Below, one piece after another: positions 7,805-16,999 of a stretch of DNA of 64,000 bases (position 1 is its first letter; the number at the start of each line of letters is the position of its first letter). The notes under the pieces were generated by a model. It saw only the letters and a program-made list of their open reading frames with translations. It was not told the origin of the DNA and made no database searches. A program made the translations under genes and the position numbers. The stretch spans positions 214,199 through 278,198 of the forward strand of contig NZ_MAQW01000032.1 of the NCBI RefSeq assembly GCF_001682855.1. Reading direction: 5' to 3'. Source of the stretch: Bacillus sp. FJAT-27264 (GTDB lineage: Bacteria; Bacillota; Bacilli; Paenibacillales; Paenibacillaceae).

Positions 7805-8266
7805 TTACAGAAAATCAATATCCGGGAATATTTGTTTCAAATGGTGCACCATATGACTCAGATAATCCTCGATCAACCATTGGAAGGTGACGTTGTCCCC
7901 GTTAGGCAGTTTGCAGGACAAGGATAATTGAGCAGGCCTCAGATCTGAGATTACCCGTAATATGGACTGATTCAGGCTAAGCCAGAGACTCAGTACCTCT
8001 TCCACGGAGGTCTGGCTGTAACGCTGTGCAGCTACCCAATGATTTTGCTCATAAGGAAAGAGCAGTAGGGGCTGTGGTTCGTACGAAATCCGGATGAACC
8101 TCGATACATTATTGATAGCTGAATCACACAGATGGCCCAGAATCTGCAGACGAGACCATTTGCCAGGTGCTAGTGGTTCTAGCGCCTCGGCATGAGTGAG
8201 GCTTCGAAAGGCCTGCGGCACTTCTTGCAGCAGCACCTGTATACATGGAACAGCGTTCAAAGTCAT
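7805..8266 (-). CDS. DinB-like (DinB_2) metal-binding fold protein
   Basis: 153 residues in a four-helix-bundle pattern. The first helix carries WSRLQILGHLCDSA and a late helix EDYLSHMVHHLKQIF, the histidines expected to bind a metal in DinB/YfiT-like proteins. Some relatives are thiol-dependent S-transferases, but the function here is unknown. The ATG at 8266 follows AGGAGG by 8 bases; an in-frame ATG seven codons upstream has no ribosome site. It lies 50 bases behind the LacI gene on the same strand and is probably co-transcribed. The gap holds a CAGCGG/CCGCTG hairpin without a T-run. Confidence 0.75.
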   Translation of the reverse strand: MTLNAVPCIQVLLQEVPQAFRSLTHAEALEPLAPGKWSRLQILGHLCDSAINNVSRFIRISYEPQPLLLFPYEQNHWVAAQRYSQTSVEEVLSLWLSLNQSILRVISDLRPAQLSLSCKLPNGDNVTFQWLIEDYLSHMVHHLKQIFPDIDFL

Positions 8267-8316
8267 CGTTGTTACCTCCTTATTCATACAGCGGCCGCAC
8301 CGGAGCGGACCGCTGT

Positions 8317-9294
8317 CTATGTAGTGGCGCCTTCCTCCAGCTCCACCGGCAGGATATGCTCGGAGGCGACAGCCTTGCCTTGCATCTGCTCAATAATTAG
8401 TTCAACCGCGCGTTTACTAATCTCTTCAATCGGCTGCCGGATAGTCGAAATCAGCGGGTTTTGCAGCTTGCGCTGAGCTATGCCGTCATAGCCGATGATG
8501 CGGACATCCTCCGGAACCCGTCTGCCACTGTCCTGGCAAGCCTTGAGGGCATATGCTGCCAGAATATCGCTGCTGGCAAAAATTCCGTCGATATCCGGGT
8601 GTTCCAGGAATAATTGCTCCAGTAGAGCCTCGTATTCCTCCAGTTTAAAGCCATTGACATCTGTGTGCAGCGAGGTATGCCATATTCCGCGCCGCTCCGC
8701 AACGTCCCGGAAGGCGACATATCTCTGATGGGACAACAGATTTAGGTGCGGATGAACGCCGATGTGGGCCAGCTTCCGGCAGCCTTTGTCGGCCAGAAGG
8801 CCTGTTGCCAATGCGCCCCCTTGGTAGTTATCGGAACAGACGTAGGGGATATCCGGTGAAATCTGCCGGTCAAAGGTGACCAGCGGCAGGTGAATCTGGC
8901 GGTACGCCTCTACTTCCAGTGTGTGGCTCCCCATAATGATGCCATCCACGCGGCTGGAGCGCAGCATGTCGATATATTCGAACTCCTTGAGTTTGTCCAA
9001 TTGGGAGTTGCAGAGCAGGAGCTTATACCCGTTCCGGTAGGCATGCTCTTCAATGTGGCTTGTCAATTCACCGAAAAACGGGTGCGAGACAAAAGGGATA
9101 ATGAGTCCAATAATGTTGGATTTGGAGCGGCTTAATGAACGGGCCAGTTCATTGGGCCGATAGTTCAGCTCCTCCATGGTATCGTAGACCTTTTTCTTCA
9201 GTTCTTCACTGAGATAACCTCTGTTGTTCAGCACTCGGGATACGGTTGTCACTGAAACACCGGCCTTCAGTGCCACATCTTTAATTGTCGGCAT
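8317..9294 (-). CDS. LacI-family transcriptional regulator (ScrR-like)
   Basis: 325 residues. The HTH is TIKDVALKAGVSVTTVSRVLNN at residues 3-24. The hinge reads NYRPNELARSLSRSKSNIIGLIIP. An effector domain follows, ending with YDGIAQRKLQNPLISTIRQPIEEI, reminiscent of Gram-positive sucrose regulators (ScrR). No sugar-uptake gene is adjacent, so its targets are elsewhere or it regulates itself: GTTAGTATTAAC, an imperfect palindrome near 9327-9338, lies in its own upstream region. Sucrose specificity is a guess. Confidence 0.85.
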   Translation of the reverse strand: MPTIKDVALKAGVSVTTVSRVLNNRGYLSEELKKKVYDTMEELNYRPNELARSLSRSKSNIIGLIIPFVSHPFFGELTSHIEEHAYRNGYKLLLCNSQLDKLKEFEYIDMLRSSRVDGIIMGSHTLEVEAYRQIHLPLVTFDRQISPDIPYVCSDNYQGGALATGLLADKGCRKLAHIGVHPHLNLLSHQRYVAFRDVAERRGIWHTSLHTDVNGFKLEEYEALLEQLFLEHPDIDGIFASSDILAAYALKACQDSGRRVPEDVRIIGYDGIAQRKLQNPLISTIRQPIEEISKRAVELIIEQMQGKAVASEHILPVELEEGATT

Positions 9295-9437
9295 TTCATT
9301 GATCTCCTGATTCCATTATATATATGTTAATACTAACTTGGAGGGGTCTTTGTGTCTATAATCGTAAGGCCTTCCTGACTATTCGTACAACCATGCTACC
9401 CTGCTGTTTGAGAGGGTCCCACCGTATATTTCAGCTT

Positions 9438-10355
9438 CTACTTCTCAGTACCCGGTTCTGTTTTTACATGGGTAAGGTCACTGATCAGGAAGTCTCTGAG
9501 CCGATCGATGAAAATACCCGTGGCATGACTGATGAATCGATCCGTCCGGTAAATAAGCCTTAATTCACGCTGTGGCGGATGATTAATAATCGGTATAGAG
9601 CAGAAGCTGCGATCTTCCAGATGATTGAGCAGACTGGCAGGCTGGATCGTGCCTCCAATCCCTGCTTTGACCAACTGAAGTACAGAGGTGGCCGATCCAG
9701 TCTCCATAAGGGGCGTGATTTTCAGCCCTGCTTCCCGGAAGCAGTCCTCCACCAACTCCCGGCCTAGCAAGCCTCGCGGATACATTACCAGAGGAAGATT
9801 CGGCAGCTCGGATAATTCAATATGTTCGCGGTCAGCATAGGGATGATCTTTGCGAATGACCAACTGGTATAGCTCGATGCCTAAATCCTCTTCGACCAGC
9901 ATGGGGTCTCGTGGGCCTTTGAGGCTAATTCCGATATCCAGCTTGTTATCCAGCACCTCTTGCCTTATCTGAGTGGTGGCATATACCTGCAGTCGTATAT
10001 TGGGAAATTCCTGGTGAAATTGCACGAGAAGCGGTGTGAGGCGATAGTCGAGGTCAGAGGGAAGCAGACCCAGCCGGATGGTTCCGCGACTGTCGGAGCG
10101 AAGCTCGTTGATGGCATTTTTGGCGTTCTGCTCATCCTGAATCATCCGGGAGGCATAAGCTTTGAGCAGGGACCCGGCTTCCGTAAGCGCGATTTTTTTA
10201 CCAATACGGTCGAAAAGCGGCATATTTAATTCACCTTCAAGCACCCGAATCTGCTGGCTTAGGGTGGGTTGGCTGATGCCTAGCTGTTCTGCGGCCCTGG
10301 TGAAATGTAGTTCATCGCATAGTGCGAGGAAATAGTGCAGATGTCGTGTCTCCAT
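9438..10355 (-). CDS. LysR-family regulator (CynR-like)
   Basis: 305 residues. The N-terminal winged HTH (METRHLHYFLALCDELHFTR, then SQPTLSQQIRVLEGEL) is followed by a co-inducer domain (GTIRLGLLPSDLDYRLTPLL). ATG 10355 is chosen because GAGGAG lies 7 bases upstream and it starts the conserved METRHL. It is divergent from a CynX/NimT-type transporter, with a palindrome between the two, so it probably controls that transporter and itself. Confidence 0.88.
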   Translation of the reverse strand: METRHLHYFLALCDELHFTRAAEQLGISQPTLSQQIRVLEGELNMPLFDRIGKKIALTEAGSLLKAYASRMIQDEQNAKNAINELRSDSRGTIRLGLLPSDLDYRLTPLLVQFHQEFPNIRLQVYATTQIRQEVLDNKLDIGISLKGPRDPMLVEEDLGIELYQLVIRKDHPYADREHIELSELPNLPLVMYPRGLLGRELVEDCFREAGLKITPLMETGSATSVLQLVKAGIGGTIQPASLLNHLEDRSFCSIPIINHPPQRELRLIYRTDRFISHATGIFIDRLRDFLISDLTHVKTEPGTEK

Positions 10356-10378
10356 GAACTGCTCCTCACTAATCATAG

Positions 10379-10397
10379 TTATTATCTATGATAATAA
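10379..10397. promoter_or_regulatory. LysR-type palindromic operator
   Basis: TTATTATC-TAT-GATAATAA is an 8-bp inverted repeat in the 129-base gap between the divergent LysR and transporter genes, just upstream of the LysR start. Confidence 0.55.
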
Positions 10398-10484
10398 TAT
10401 AAATAATAGTATTGAACAATTCTTATGTTGGGCCGTATACTCAGGAAGCAGAAATGATACTACTATTAACAGGAGATGATCCAC

Positions 10485-11666
10485 ATGCCAATCGTGCTTT
10501 TACTGGCCGCGTTGTTTCTGGCCTCTTTAAATATGCGCCCGGTCATTACGTCTGTGGCTCCGCTGCTAAGCAATATCCAGGGTGATCTCGGGATGAGCGG
10601 TTTAACCGCTAGTCTGCTCACCACGTTGCCTGTATTATGTATGGGCGTCTTTGCTCCTGTGGCCGTTAAAATCAGCCGTAAAATCGGCATGGAGCGGGCT
10701 ATTCTGTACTCTATGATCTTGATTGGTGCAGCTACAGCGGCCCGGGCAGTAACGAACTCCTCCGGCATTCTGATTCTGACAGCTTTCTTGTCCGGCATTG
10801 GAATTGGGATTGCTGGGCCGCTCTTGTCAGGCTTTATTAAAGCCCATTTTCCCGGCGGCTCCGCACTGGTCAGTGTTTATTCGGCCTCGCTAGTGTTCGG
10901 GGCTTCATTGGCGGCAGGATTATCTGTCCCTCTGTATACCTTGCTCGGTAATTCGTGGCAAAAATCATTGGCCATATGGGCAATCCTGGCGATTGCCGCC
11001 ATTCTTGTCTGGTGGAAAGTGGCTTCGAAGCCTGTCCCGGTCAATAATAGCGCTGATTTTACGCTGCCGCTGACCAATAAACGAGCCTGGCTGTTAACTG
11101 TATTCTTCGGGATGATGGCCAGCGTCTTCTATTCGCTGACAGCCTGGCTGGCCCCGATTGTCTCGTCGATGGGGTATACCAGACATGAAGCAGGGAACCT
11201 GCTGACCCTGTTCACCTTAATTCAGATCCCGGTCAGCATTATCATTCCGATTCTGGTAGCTAAATATAAACGGCGTACCTTCTGGCTGGTGCTGTGTAGC
11301 TTGTTCGAACTGGTTGGGATAATTACGCTAATAAGCGCAGTATCGCCATTCTTGAGTGCAATCCTGCTGGGGATCGGAGCAGGGGGCTTGTTCCCGCTAG
11401 CGCTGATGCTGCCGATTATTGAGGCACAGCGGCCTGAGGAAGTCAGCTCCTGGTCGGCCATGAACCAGGGCGGCGGTTATATTCTAGGCGCTGCTGGACC
11501 CCTTCTGATTGGCCGGATTTATGACTGGACCGGTGAGTTCCGGCTGGCCCTGATGGGACTTATGGTCGTGATTGTTCTGATGATTGGTGTCCAATTGTGG
11601 ATCGGCAGAGGATCAAGATCTCCGGTTGTGGCAGTCACGGGTGAGCCGGAGCCGACGCGTCCTTGA
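10485..11666 (+). CDS. MFS transporter, CynX/NimT family
   Basis: 393 residues with about twelve membrane segments. The start LLLAALFLASLNMRPVITSV and the internal PVAVKISRKIGMERAI are typical of CynX/NimT anion carriers, which move cyanate, 2-nitroimidazole or unknown small anions. ATG 10485 is preferred: AGGAG lies 9 bases upstream, whereas the ATG at 10476 abuts it. It is divergent from the LysR gene. The substrate is unknown. Confidence 0.85.
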   Translation: MPIVLLLAALFLASLNMRPVITSVAPLLSNIQGDLGMSGLTASLLTTLPVLCMGVFAPVAVKISRKIGMERAILYSMILIGAATAARAVTNSSGILILTAFLSGIGIGIAGPLLSGFIKAHFPGGSALVSVYSASLVFGASLAAGLSVPLYTLLGNSWQKSLAIWAILAIAAILVWWKVASKPVPVNNSADFTLPLTNKRAWLLTVFFGMMASVFYSLTAWLAPIVSSMGYTRHEAGNLLTLFTLIQIPVSIIIPILVAKYKRRTFWLVLCSLFELVGIITLISAVSPFLSAILLGIGAGGLFPLALMLPIIEAQRPEEVSSWSAMNQGGGYILGAAGPLLIGRIYDWTGEFRLALMGLMVVIVLMIGVQLWIGRGSRSPVVAVTGEPEPTRP

Positions 11667-11674
11667 ATAAATTG

Positions 11675-11714
11675 AAAACAGCAAGTCCCGAAATGAGGGA
11701 CTTGCTGTTTTTTA
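11675..11714. terminator. Bidirectional intrinsic terminator
   Basis: AAAACAGCAAGTCCC pairs with GGGACTTGCTGTTTT around a 7-base loop. It lies between the converging transporter and aldo/keto reductase genes. Confidence 0.9.
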
Positions 11715-11725
11715 GCTTATAATGC

Positions 11726-12700
11726 TTAAGGCAAACGGTAGTAGGCGAATGGTTCACCGTAACGAAAAGCGTCACTGGCTTCCTCCAGCTTGCGAAGCGC
11801 CTCCTCATCAAGCGTCAGCTTGGTGCTTTTGAGATTGTCCTGCAGCTGATCTACGCGGGTAGCGCCTACGATGACGCTGGAGACAGCAGGCTGATTCATC
11901 AGCCAGGCGAGAGACAAGGCGGTAGGCGTAGTGTCCAGCTCTGTCGCCAGCTGGCTTACCGTCTCGCCAAGTGCGATCCGGTCTTCGCTGAGGAAGCGGG
12001 AGAAGCTTGGATCGGTATGGACCCGCGAACCCAGCGGGACATCGCTGACCGTCTTATATTTACCGGTCAGGATTCCCCCGGCCAGCGGGAAGTATGGAAT
12101 AATGCCAATGCCTTGATCGAGACAGAGTGGCAGCAGCTCATTTTCCGGTGTCCGGTCAGCCAGCGAATAGCTGCACTGAATGGAGACGTATCTGGTGAAG
12201 CGGTGTGCCTCGCTGATACCAAGTGCCTTCATCAACTCCCAGGCTGCATAGTTGGAGGCACCGATATAGCGGACTTTGCCCGAGGAGACCATGTCGTCCA
12301 GCGTACGCAAGGTCTCTTCCAGCGGAGTATGGGGATCGAAGGTATGGATCTGGTACAGATCAACATAATCCGTCTTCAGGCGGCGCAGACTGCCTTCGAG
12401 CTCTTGCATCAGATGATGACGGGAAGAGCCGCTTCCATTCGGGCCTTCGCTGCGAACTAGCCCTGCCTTGGTAGCCAGTACGGCATGGTGCCGTCTGTCT
12501 TTCAAGGCTAGCCCAATAATCCGCTCCGACTCTGTACCGGCGTAGATGTTGGCAGTATCGATGAAGTTAATCCCTCCATCCAGAGCTGCATGGATAATTT
12601 CGATGGAAGTACCCTCGTCTGCCCGTTTGCCGAAGGCGTTCGTACCTAATCCCAGCGCAGATACCTGAAGTCCACTATTTCCAAGTCGATGATAGTTCAT
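11726..12700 (-). CDS. Aldo/keto reductase
   Basis: 324 residues with the NADPH-dependent TIM-barrel pattern. The catalytic tetrad is visible as Asp in FIDTANIYAGTESE, Tyr in the same motif, Lys in VLATKAG and His in YQIHTFDPHTP. It would reduce aldehydes or ketones in the cytoplasm. ATG 12700 lies 8 bases after GGAG; the ATG at 12706 forms TGATG with the stop of the LysR gene, so coupling from there is also possible. It is the second gene of a LysR-reductase operon opposite an EamA exporter. Confidence 0.88.
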   Translation of the reverse strand: MNYHRLGNSGLQVSALGLGTNAFGKRADEGTSIEIIHAALDGGINFIDTANIYAGTESERIIGLALKDRRHHAVLATKAGLVRSEGPNGSGSSRHHLMQELEGSLRRLKTDYVDLYQIHTFDPHTPLEETLRTLDDMVSSGKVRYIGASNYAAWELMKALGISEAHRFTRYVSIQCSYSLADRTPENELLPLCLDQGIGIIPYFPLAGGILTGKYKTVSDVPLGSRVHTDPSFSRFLSEDRIALGETVSQLATELDTTPTALSLAWLMNQPAVSSVIVGATRVDQLQDNLKSTKLTLDEEALRKLEEASDAFRYGEPFAYYRLP

Positions 12701-12705
12701 AGCCA

Positions 12706-13587
12706 TCACTCCGTTTCTTTATTGGTGAATAACTGTAGCGCCGTCTCAATGAAAAGCTTCACCGCAATTGATGAATTCTCCAGTGATTGGACAGCGATAT
12801 GGATTTCGCGGTAGGCATCCGGGGACAGCTCGCGCACGACCACGCCCGGAGGCAGGGACATCAGCGACAGATCGGACATAATGCCGACGGCCAGCCCCTC
12901 CTGTATCATGTTCAACGCGGTGGAGAAATTGTTCACCACATACTTGGGGTTCAGTGTGCTGCCGCTGCGGTGGAACAGGTCCTCTATCGGCGGCTCATAG
13001 CCAGCTCTGCAGATCAGCAGCGGTTCTTGCTGGAGATCACTTACCGAGATGATCTTGTGCTTGCCAAGCGGGTTGTCCTCTTGCACCACACCGTACAATT
13101 GCTCACGGAAGAGGGGGAAGGTCTCAAATTCACCAATGGGAGGCAGGATTAATCCTACATCAATAAAGCGGGAATCCAGCCAATCCTTAACCTCAGTGAC
13201 AGATCCTTCGTACATTTCAATCTCGACGCCCGGATATTGTGAGGCGATTGAACGGATAATCTTTGGGAAAAAATAAGCGGCAGCCACAGGAAAAGCGCCA
13301 ATGCGGATACGACCTTTCTCTAGGCCCTTCTCCATAGCAATCTCCTGATTGACCTTGTCAAAGCCGGCCAGAATTTCACGAAAGAGGACAAGGACACGCT
13401 TTCCGACATCGGTAAGCGCCAGACCACTGCGCCGGTCACGGAGCAGGAGCTTTACATCCAGCTCGTCTTCCAGTGTTGAAATAGCCCGGCTGACAGCAGG
13501 CTGGGTCATGTTTAGCTCCAGCCCGGCTTTGGTGAAGCTGCCGCTTTCGGCGATTTTGACAAATAAGGTGATTTGATTGTTGTTCAT
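12706..13587 (-). CDS. LysR-family transcriptional regulator
   Basis: 293 residues. The N-terminal HTH (NQITLFVKIAESGSFTKAGL, then TQPAVSRAISTLEDEL) is followed by a substrate-binding-like domain (GRIRIGAFPVAAAYFFPKII). ATG 13587 is chosen because it begins the conserved region; the 24 upstream codons are AT-rich promoter DNA. It precedes the aldo/keto reductase gene and is divergent from the EamA transporter. CATATC-T6-GATATG at 13585-13602 covers its start codon and may be its autoregulatory site. Confidence 0.87.
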   Translation of the reverse strand: MNNNQITLFVKIAESGSFTKAGLELNMTQPAVSRAISTLEDELDVKLLLRDRRSGLALTDVGKRVLVLFREILAGFDKVNQEIAMEKGLEKGRIRIGAFPVAAAYFFPKIIRSIASQYPGVEIEMYEGSVTEVKDWLDSRFIDVGLILPPIGEFETFPLFREQLYGVVQEDNPLGKHKIISVSDLQQEPLLICRAGYEPPIEDLFHRSGSTLNPKYVVNNFSTALNMIQEGLAVGIMSDLSLMSLPPGVVVRELSPDAYREIHIAVQSLENSSIAVKLFIETALQLFTNKETE

Positions 13588-13691
13588 ATCTTTTTTGATA
13601 TGCCCCTTATGATTAATATTTATTTCTATTATGAGTATGATTATTGTATCATTTGACATGAAGCCGATTCAAGGAGATGAAACCAACATCT

Positions 13692-14576
13692 ATGCAGAAG
13701 AAAAATATACTGCTGTTATTATTTCTTGTGATTGTTTGGGGCGTTAACTGGCCCTTGTCTAAGATTGCACTGGCATATGCTCCACCCTTACTGTTCGCAG
13801 GGATTCGAACCCTGATTGGCGGTGTGCTGCTAATTCTACTCGCTCTGCCGAGATGGAAGAGTCTGCGCTTTAAGCAACTATGGCCGATTTATCTTGTTTC
13901 TGCCATTCTCAGCATTGTCTTCTACTATGGCTTTCAGACCATTGGGCTGCAATATGTGCCAGCCGGCCTGTTCTCTTCGATTGTCTTCTTGCAGCCAGTT
14001 CTGCTAGGGATTTTCTCTTGGATATGGCTGGGGGAGAGCATGTATGGGCTCAAAATCGCCGGACTGCTACTGGGTTTTGTTGGAGTAGCTTCTCTGAGCG
14101 TCGGTGGATTTACAGGCAGCATTTCCCCTTGGGGCATCTTCCTCGCCCTTGCGAGCGCGTTGAGCTGGGCATTTGGTACGATCTATATGAAGCTGCGATC
14201 TGACCGTGTGGATACGCTATGGTTGACTGCTATGCAGATTACGATTGGCGGACTGATCCTGACGTTCTCGGGATCTGTGACCGAGCGGTGGGGAGATATT
14301 GTGTGGAATGGAGCTTTTATCACCGATACACTGTTCATTTCTATTTTTGTGATCGCAATGGGATGGGTCGTGTACTTCAAGCTGATTAATGAAGGGGAGG
14401 CAGGCAAGGTGGGTTCGTTTACCTTCCTGATTCCGTTAATCTCGATTGGCAGTAGTGTCTTCTTCCTTAAAGAAAAAATCACACTTAACCTGGTCATCGG
14501 ACTGCTGTTGATTGTGTGCAGTATTGTCCTAGTGAATGTGAAATTCAGGCATTCAGCCAAACTTTCGTCTAACTGA
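13692..14576 (+). CDS. EamA/DMT-family transporter
   Basis: 294 residues in ten hydrophobic segments made of two EamA repeats (LVIVWGVNWPLSKIALAYAP early; LASALSWAFGTIYMKL in the second half). It is probably a metabolite exporter in the cytoplasmic membrane. The start is uncertain: ATG 13677 directly touches the AAGGAG site, while ATG 13692 lies 15 bases from it; the protein pattern begins after either. It is divergent from the LysR gene, which is the likely regulator. Confidence 0.82.
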   Translation: MQKKNILLLLFLVIVWGVNWPLSKIALAYAPPLLFAGIRTLIGGVLLILLALPRWKSLRFKQLWPIYLVSAILSIVFYYGFQTIGLQYVPAGLFSSIVFLQPVLLGIFSWIWLGESMYGLKIAGLLLGFVGVASLSVGGFTGSISPWGIFLALASALSWAFGTIYMKLRSDRVDTLWLTAMQITIGGLILTFSGSVTERWGDIVWNGAFITDTLFISIFVIAMGWVVYFKLINEGEAGKVGSFTFLIPLISIGSSVFFLKEKITLNLVIGLLLIVCSIVLVNVKFRHSAKLSSN

Positions 14577-14605
14577 GCAAGATCATACGCCGTACATTCA
14601 ATAGT

Positions 14606-14650
14606 AAAAGGAGGTCCCTGCTGATAATGCCGCGAGGAACCTCCTTTTAA
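14606..14650. terminator. Bidirectional intrinsic terminator
   Basis: AAAAGGAGGT with its complement ACCTCCTTTT at about 14639-14648 lies between the converging EamA and FapA-like genes. Confidence 0.82.
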
Positions 14651-14652
14651 AT

Positions 14653-16509
14653 TTATTGTCGGCGTTGTAGCGTTTGTGGTGTAATCACGGCGTTCTCCAG
14701 CGGTCCGGTAACCTCTTCCGAGTAGCCGCCAACACTGATCGTGCCCCCGCTCATTTTGTGCAGAACAAGCCTCTTTCCGGCCTTCAAGGCAGACTTGGCT
14801 TCACTTGTCCCTCCAACCGTCTGCGCGGTGATGGCACCTTTGGCTTCCAGATTGGAGTCTTCGCAGACCGCTTCTCTGCTTGTATAGGCAATATCTCCAG
14901 CAGACAGCAGCTCACTTTTGCGGGTACCCTCTCCGTAAAGAGTGATGTTGCCGCCAGATTGAATGCTGCTGCTATCGCTATAGGGAAGATCAATCCGGAC
15001 TTTAGTCTCCTGCATAACAACAATGCCTCTGTAGATATCCTTTAGCAACTTCAGGAAGGACTCCACAAGCGCATCATTCAACAACCCGATAAACTGATCT
15101 GGCTGCAAAAAGACCTCCAGCAAGCGTTTCAACTGTTTCGTATCCTGGGGGTAGGTATGCTTGATATCAGAGAGAACGTTCAGGAGCTCGGGGATCAGAA
15201 TTGCAAATCGTTTATATTTGGTATCGAGCAGAAGCTGAATGACCTGGCCGTAATTGACAGGCTGCTGGCGGTTGGCTAGCTTTTGGGATAACACCTTGGC
15301 TGCCTTCCGTAGCAGAATGCCTTCCTCCATGATCTGTTTGGAGAGATGATAGAGTCGGTTGTTGAATACGCCATGATATCCCGAATACAGCTTGCTCTCT
15401 GCCACATCGCCCCGAATCCAAATACTTCCGGTTGCCGCGATGGTCGCATTCTTCACACTTCCGTAAATATAGACATTTCCAATCGCTTCAATAATCATCT
15501 GCTCTTCCACATCGCCGTGAACAGCAACGTCCCCCGCAAATATGATATGCCCGGTCTCAGTATTGACATTCCCCAGAACCCTGTGCGCTGCAGCAATATC
15601 AAAGGTGGAGCCCTTCACTCCTGTCAGGCGGGGTCTGCCGGTACGAAGCGCCATGATCTTCATTCCAGACACGAGCTGTGTATGTTCCTTGGCGGTAAGC
15701 CGGATATCTTCAGGTGGCGTAGCAGGAAGCAGATGTCCATACACATCATATCCGGGTACCCCTTCGATGGATGGATGCTTGATCGCTATGATGTCACCCT
15801 CCTGAACTTCGGGGATGTCCGGGTAATTCTGCCCTTCCTGTCCGCTCACGTTTCGATGAAAGATTTCGGCTGTTAGGGCTTCCTCGGAGAAAGGAATTTC
15901 GATTCGTGCATTGGTCGCGGGTTTGGGCGCAGTGCCTTCCGCTACACGGACAGGCCGTCCGGTGGGGCGGTTCAATTCCTCGTAGATTGCGGGAATATTG
16001 AGATTCTGTGAGATGGATTTTTTATCAAAGTCGGCAAGGACCTGTTCGATACGCAGTGTAGACAGCAGGGCTTTCTTGTCCTGCTCCGCACTGACCGCGA
16101 TGTTATTCGTGGCTGCACAGTTCTTCAGGCGCCAAGCGTACTGTTCTACCCGTCGCACGTTAATGAAGGCAGATAGCTTGTCTTCGGAGACTGTGATCTC
16201 GTACGGAGCTGGCTCTTCAATCTCCCATTCCAGGCGGTCGGATGACAATACTTCTGTAGGGGTAGTAATGATCTGCCGGTTCTTCCTAAGGACTAGGGGA
16301 GGAACGGGAGAGACGACAGCAGGTTTGCCGCCAGATAAGGGTGAGGTGATGAAAAATTGATTATTTTGAATAATGATGATGCCATCCTTATTGTTGGCGT
16401 CGTCCAGTGGTAGAGATTCTGGAACACTATTCAAGATTTGTTCGGAGGGATCTATTGGCAAAGGCCGGGCAAGTTCTTTTACTTCATTTGGATTAGGGCG
16501 GTACGGCAT
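14653..16509 (-). CDS. FapA/DUF342 family protein under c-di-GMP riboswitch control
   Basis: 618 residues. A long N-terminal region is followed at about 210-400 by the FapA/DUF342 core: EGDIIAIKHPSIEGVPGYDVYG, then a beta-helix stretch with GNVYIYGSVKNATIAATGSI. A helical part and a C-terminal beta-helical part (GGNITLYGEGTRKSELLSAG) follow. The family is named after the flagellar assembly protein A of Vibrio, but its biochemistry is unclear. ATG 16509 follows GCGAGG by 6 bases. It is a single-gene unit behind a GEMM-I riboswitch, implying control by cyclic di-GMP and a link to motility, surface or envelope behaviour. Confidence 0.85.
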   Translation of the reverse strand: MPYRPNPNEVKELARPLPIDPSEQILNSVPESLPLDDANNKDGIIIIQNNQFFITSPLSGGKPAVVSPVPPLVLRKNRQIITTPTEVLSSDRLEWEIEEPAPYEITVSEDKLSAFINVRRVEQYAWRLKNCAATNNIAVSAEQDKKALLSTLRIEQVLADFDKKSISQNLNIPAIYEELNRPTGRPVRVAEGTAPKPATNARIEIPFSEEALTAEIFHRNVSGQEGQNYPDIPEVQEGDIIAIKHPSIEGVPGYDVYGHLLPATPPEDIRLTAKEHTQLVSGMKIMALRTGRPRLTGVKGSTFDIAAAHRVLGNVNTETGHIIFAGDVAVHGDVEEQMIIEAIGNVYIYGSVKNATIAATGSIWIRGDVAESKLYSGYHGVFNNRLYHLSKQIMEEGILLRKAAKVLSQKLANRQQPVNYGQVIQLLLDTKYKRFAILIPELLNVLSDIKHTYPQDTKQLKRLLEVFLQPDQFIGLLNDALVESFLKLLKDIYRGIVVMQETKVRIDLPYSDSSSIQSGGNITLYGEGTRKSELLSAGDIAYTSREAVCEDSNLEAKGAITAQTVGGTSEAKSALKAGKRLVLHKMSGGTISVGGYSEEVTGPLENAVITPQTLQRRQ

Positions 16510-16611
16510 TCGGTTACCTCGCTTCTTTGTATAATCAAAGGCATCTGTACATAGAGAGCACCGTCATTCCGGTGCGATCATCCGCTAGGGATATCCGCCA
16601 TGTAGGCGTCT

Positions 16612-16700
16612 AATTGGCAGCCTGGCAACCATAAATGCAGCTTGTGCATTCTTAGGCCCATTGCTTTGCGTCCTACCCTTTCGAATAGTTTGCCTTTAAA
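16612..16700 (-). promoter_or_regulatory. Cyclic di-GMP-I (GEMM) riboswitch
   Basis: Read on the minus strand, the conserved GEMM-I parts occur in order: GGCAAAC, a P1b hairpin with GAAA tetraloop (CTATTCGAAAGGGTAG), GGACGCAAAGC, GGGCCTAA, a second hairpin (AATGCA/TGCATT), and the closing ATGGTTGCCAGGCTGCC that carries the tetraloop receptor. About 100 bases separate it from the FapA-like start. In that gap a GCACCG/CGGTGC hairpin followed by TCTCT may be the expression platform. ON or OFF switching cannot be decided by eye. Confidence 0.9.
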
Positions 16701-16875
16701 AATGGATCAATGATGTATACTCAGCATCAGGCACTTTAATCGACTAAAATCGACAAAAAAAGAAGGCGCCGGTACGTCGTATATATAAAATGTCGGCATT
16801 AAATCTTTTTAATTTTAGTGCTAAAGTAACGAATTGACAATAGGGAATAAATAATTTCACCTAGACCATTCACAT

Positions 16876-16918
16876 GTAAAAGAGAGGCGTCTAAGCCGGA
16901 TGGCCCGGGACGTCTCTC
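16876..16918 (-). terminator. Orphan or tandem terminator hairpin
   Basis: GAGAGGCGTC (16882-16891) pairs with GACGTCTCTC (16909-16918), with CCGG/CCGG inside. On the minus strand it is followed by TCTCTTTT. No gene lies between it and the terminator at 17000-17042, so it may be a back-up terminator or the end of an unknown RNA. The rest of 16701-16999 shows nothing convincing. Confidence 0.5.
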
Positions 16919-16999
16919 ACAGGATCATATAATCCGTAGAAAGTACCTATATATTCCACATTTCCTTAATTATAACGTGTAAGATGGTTTTAGTAAAAT

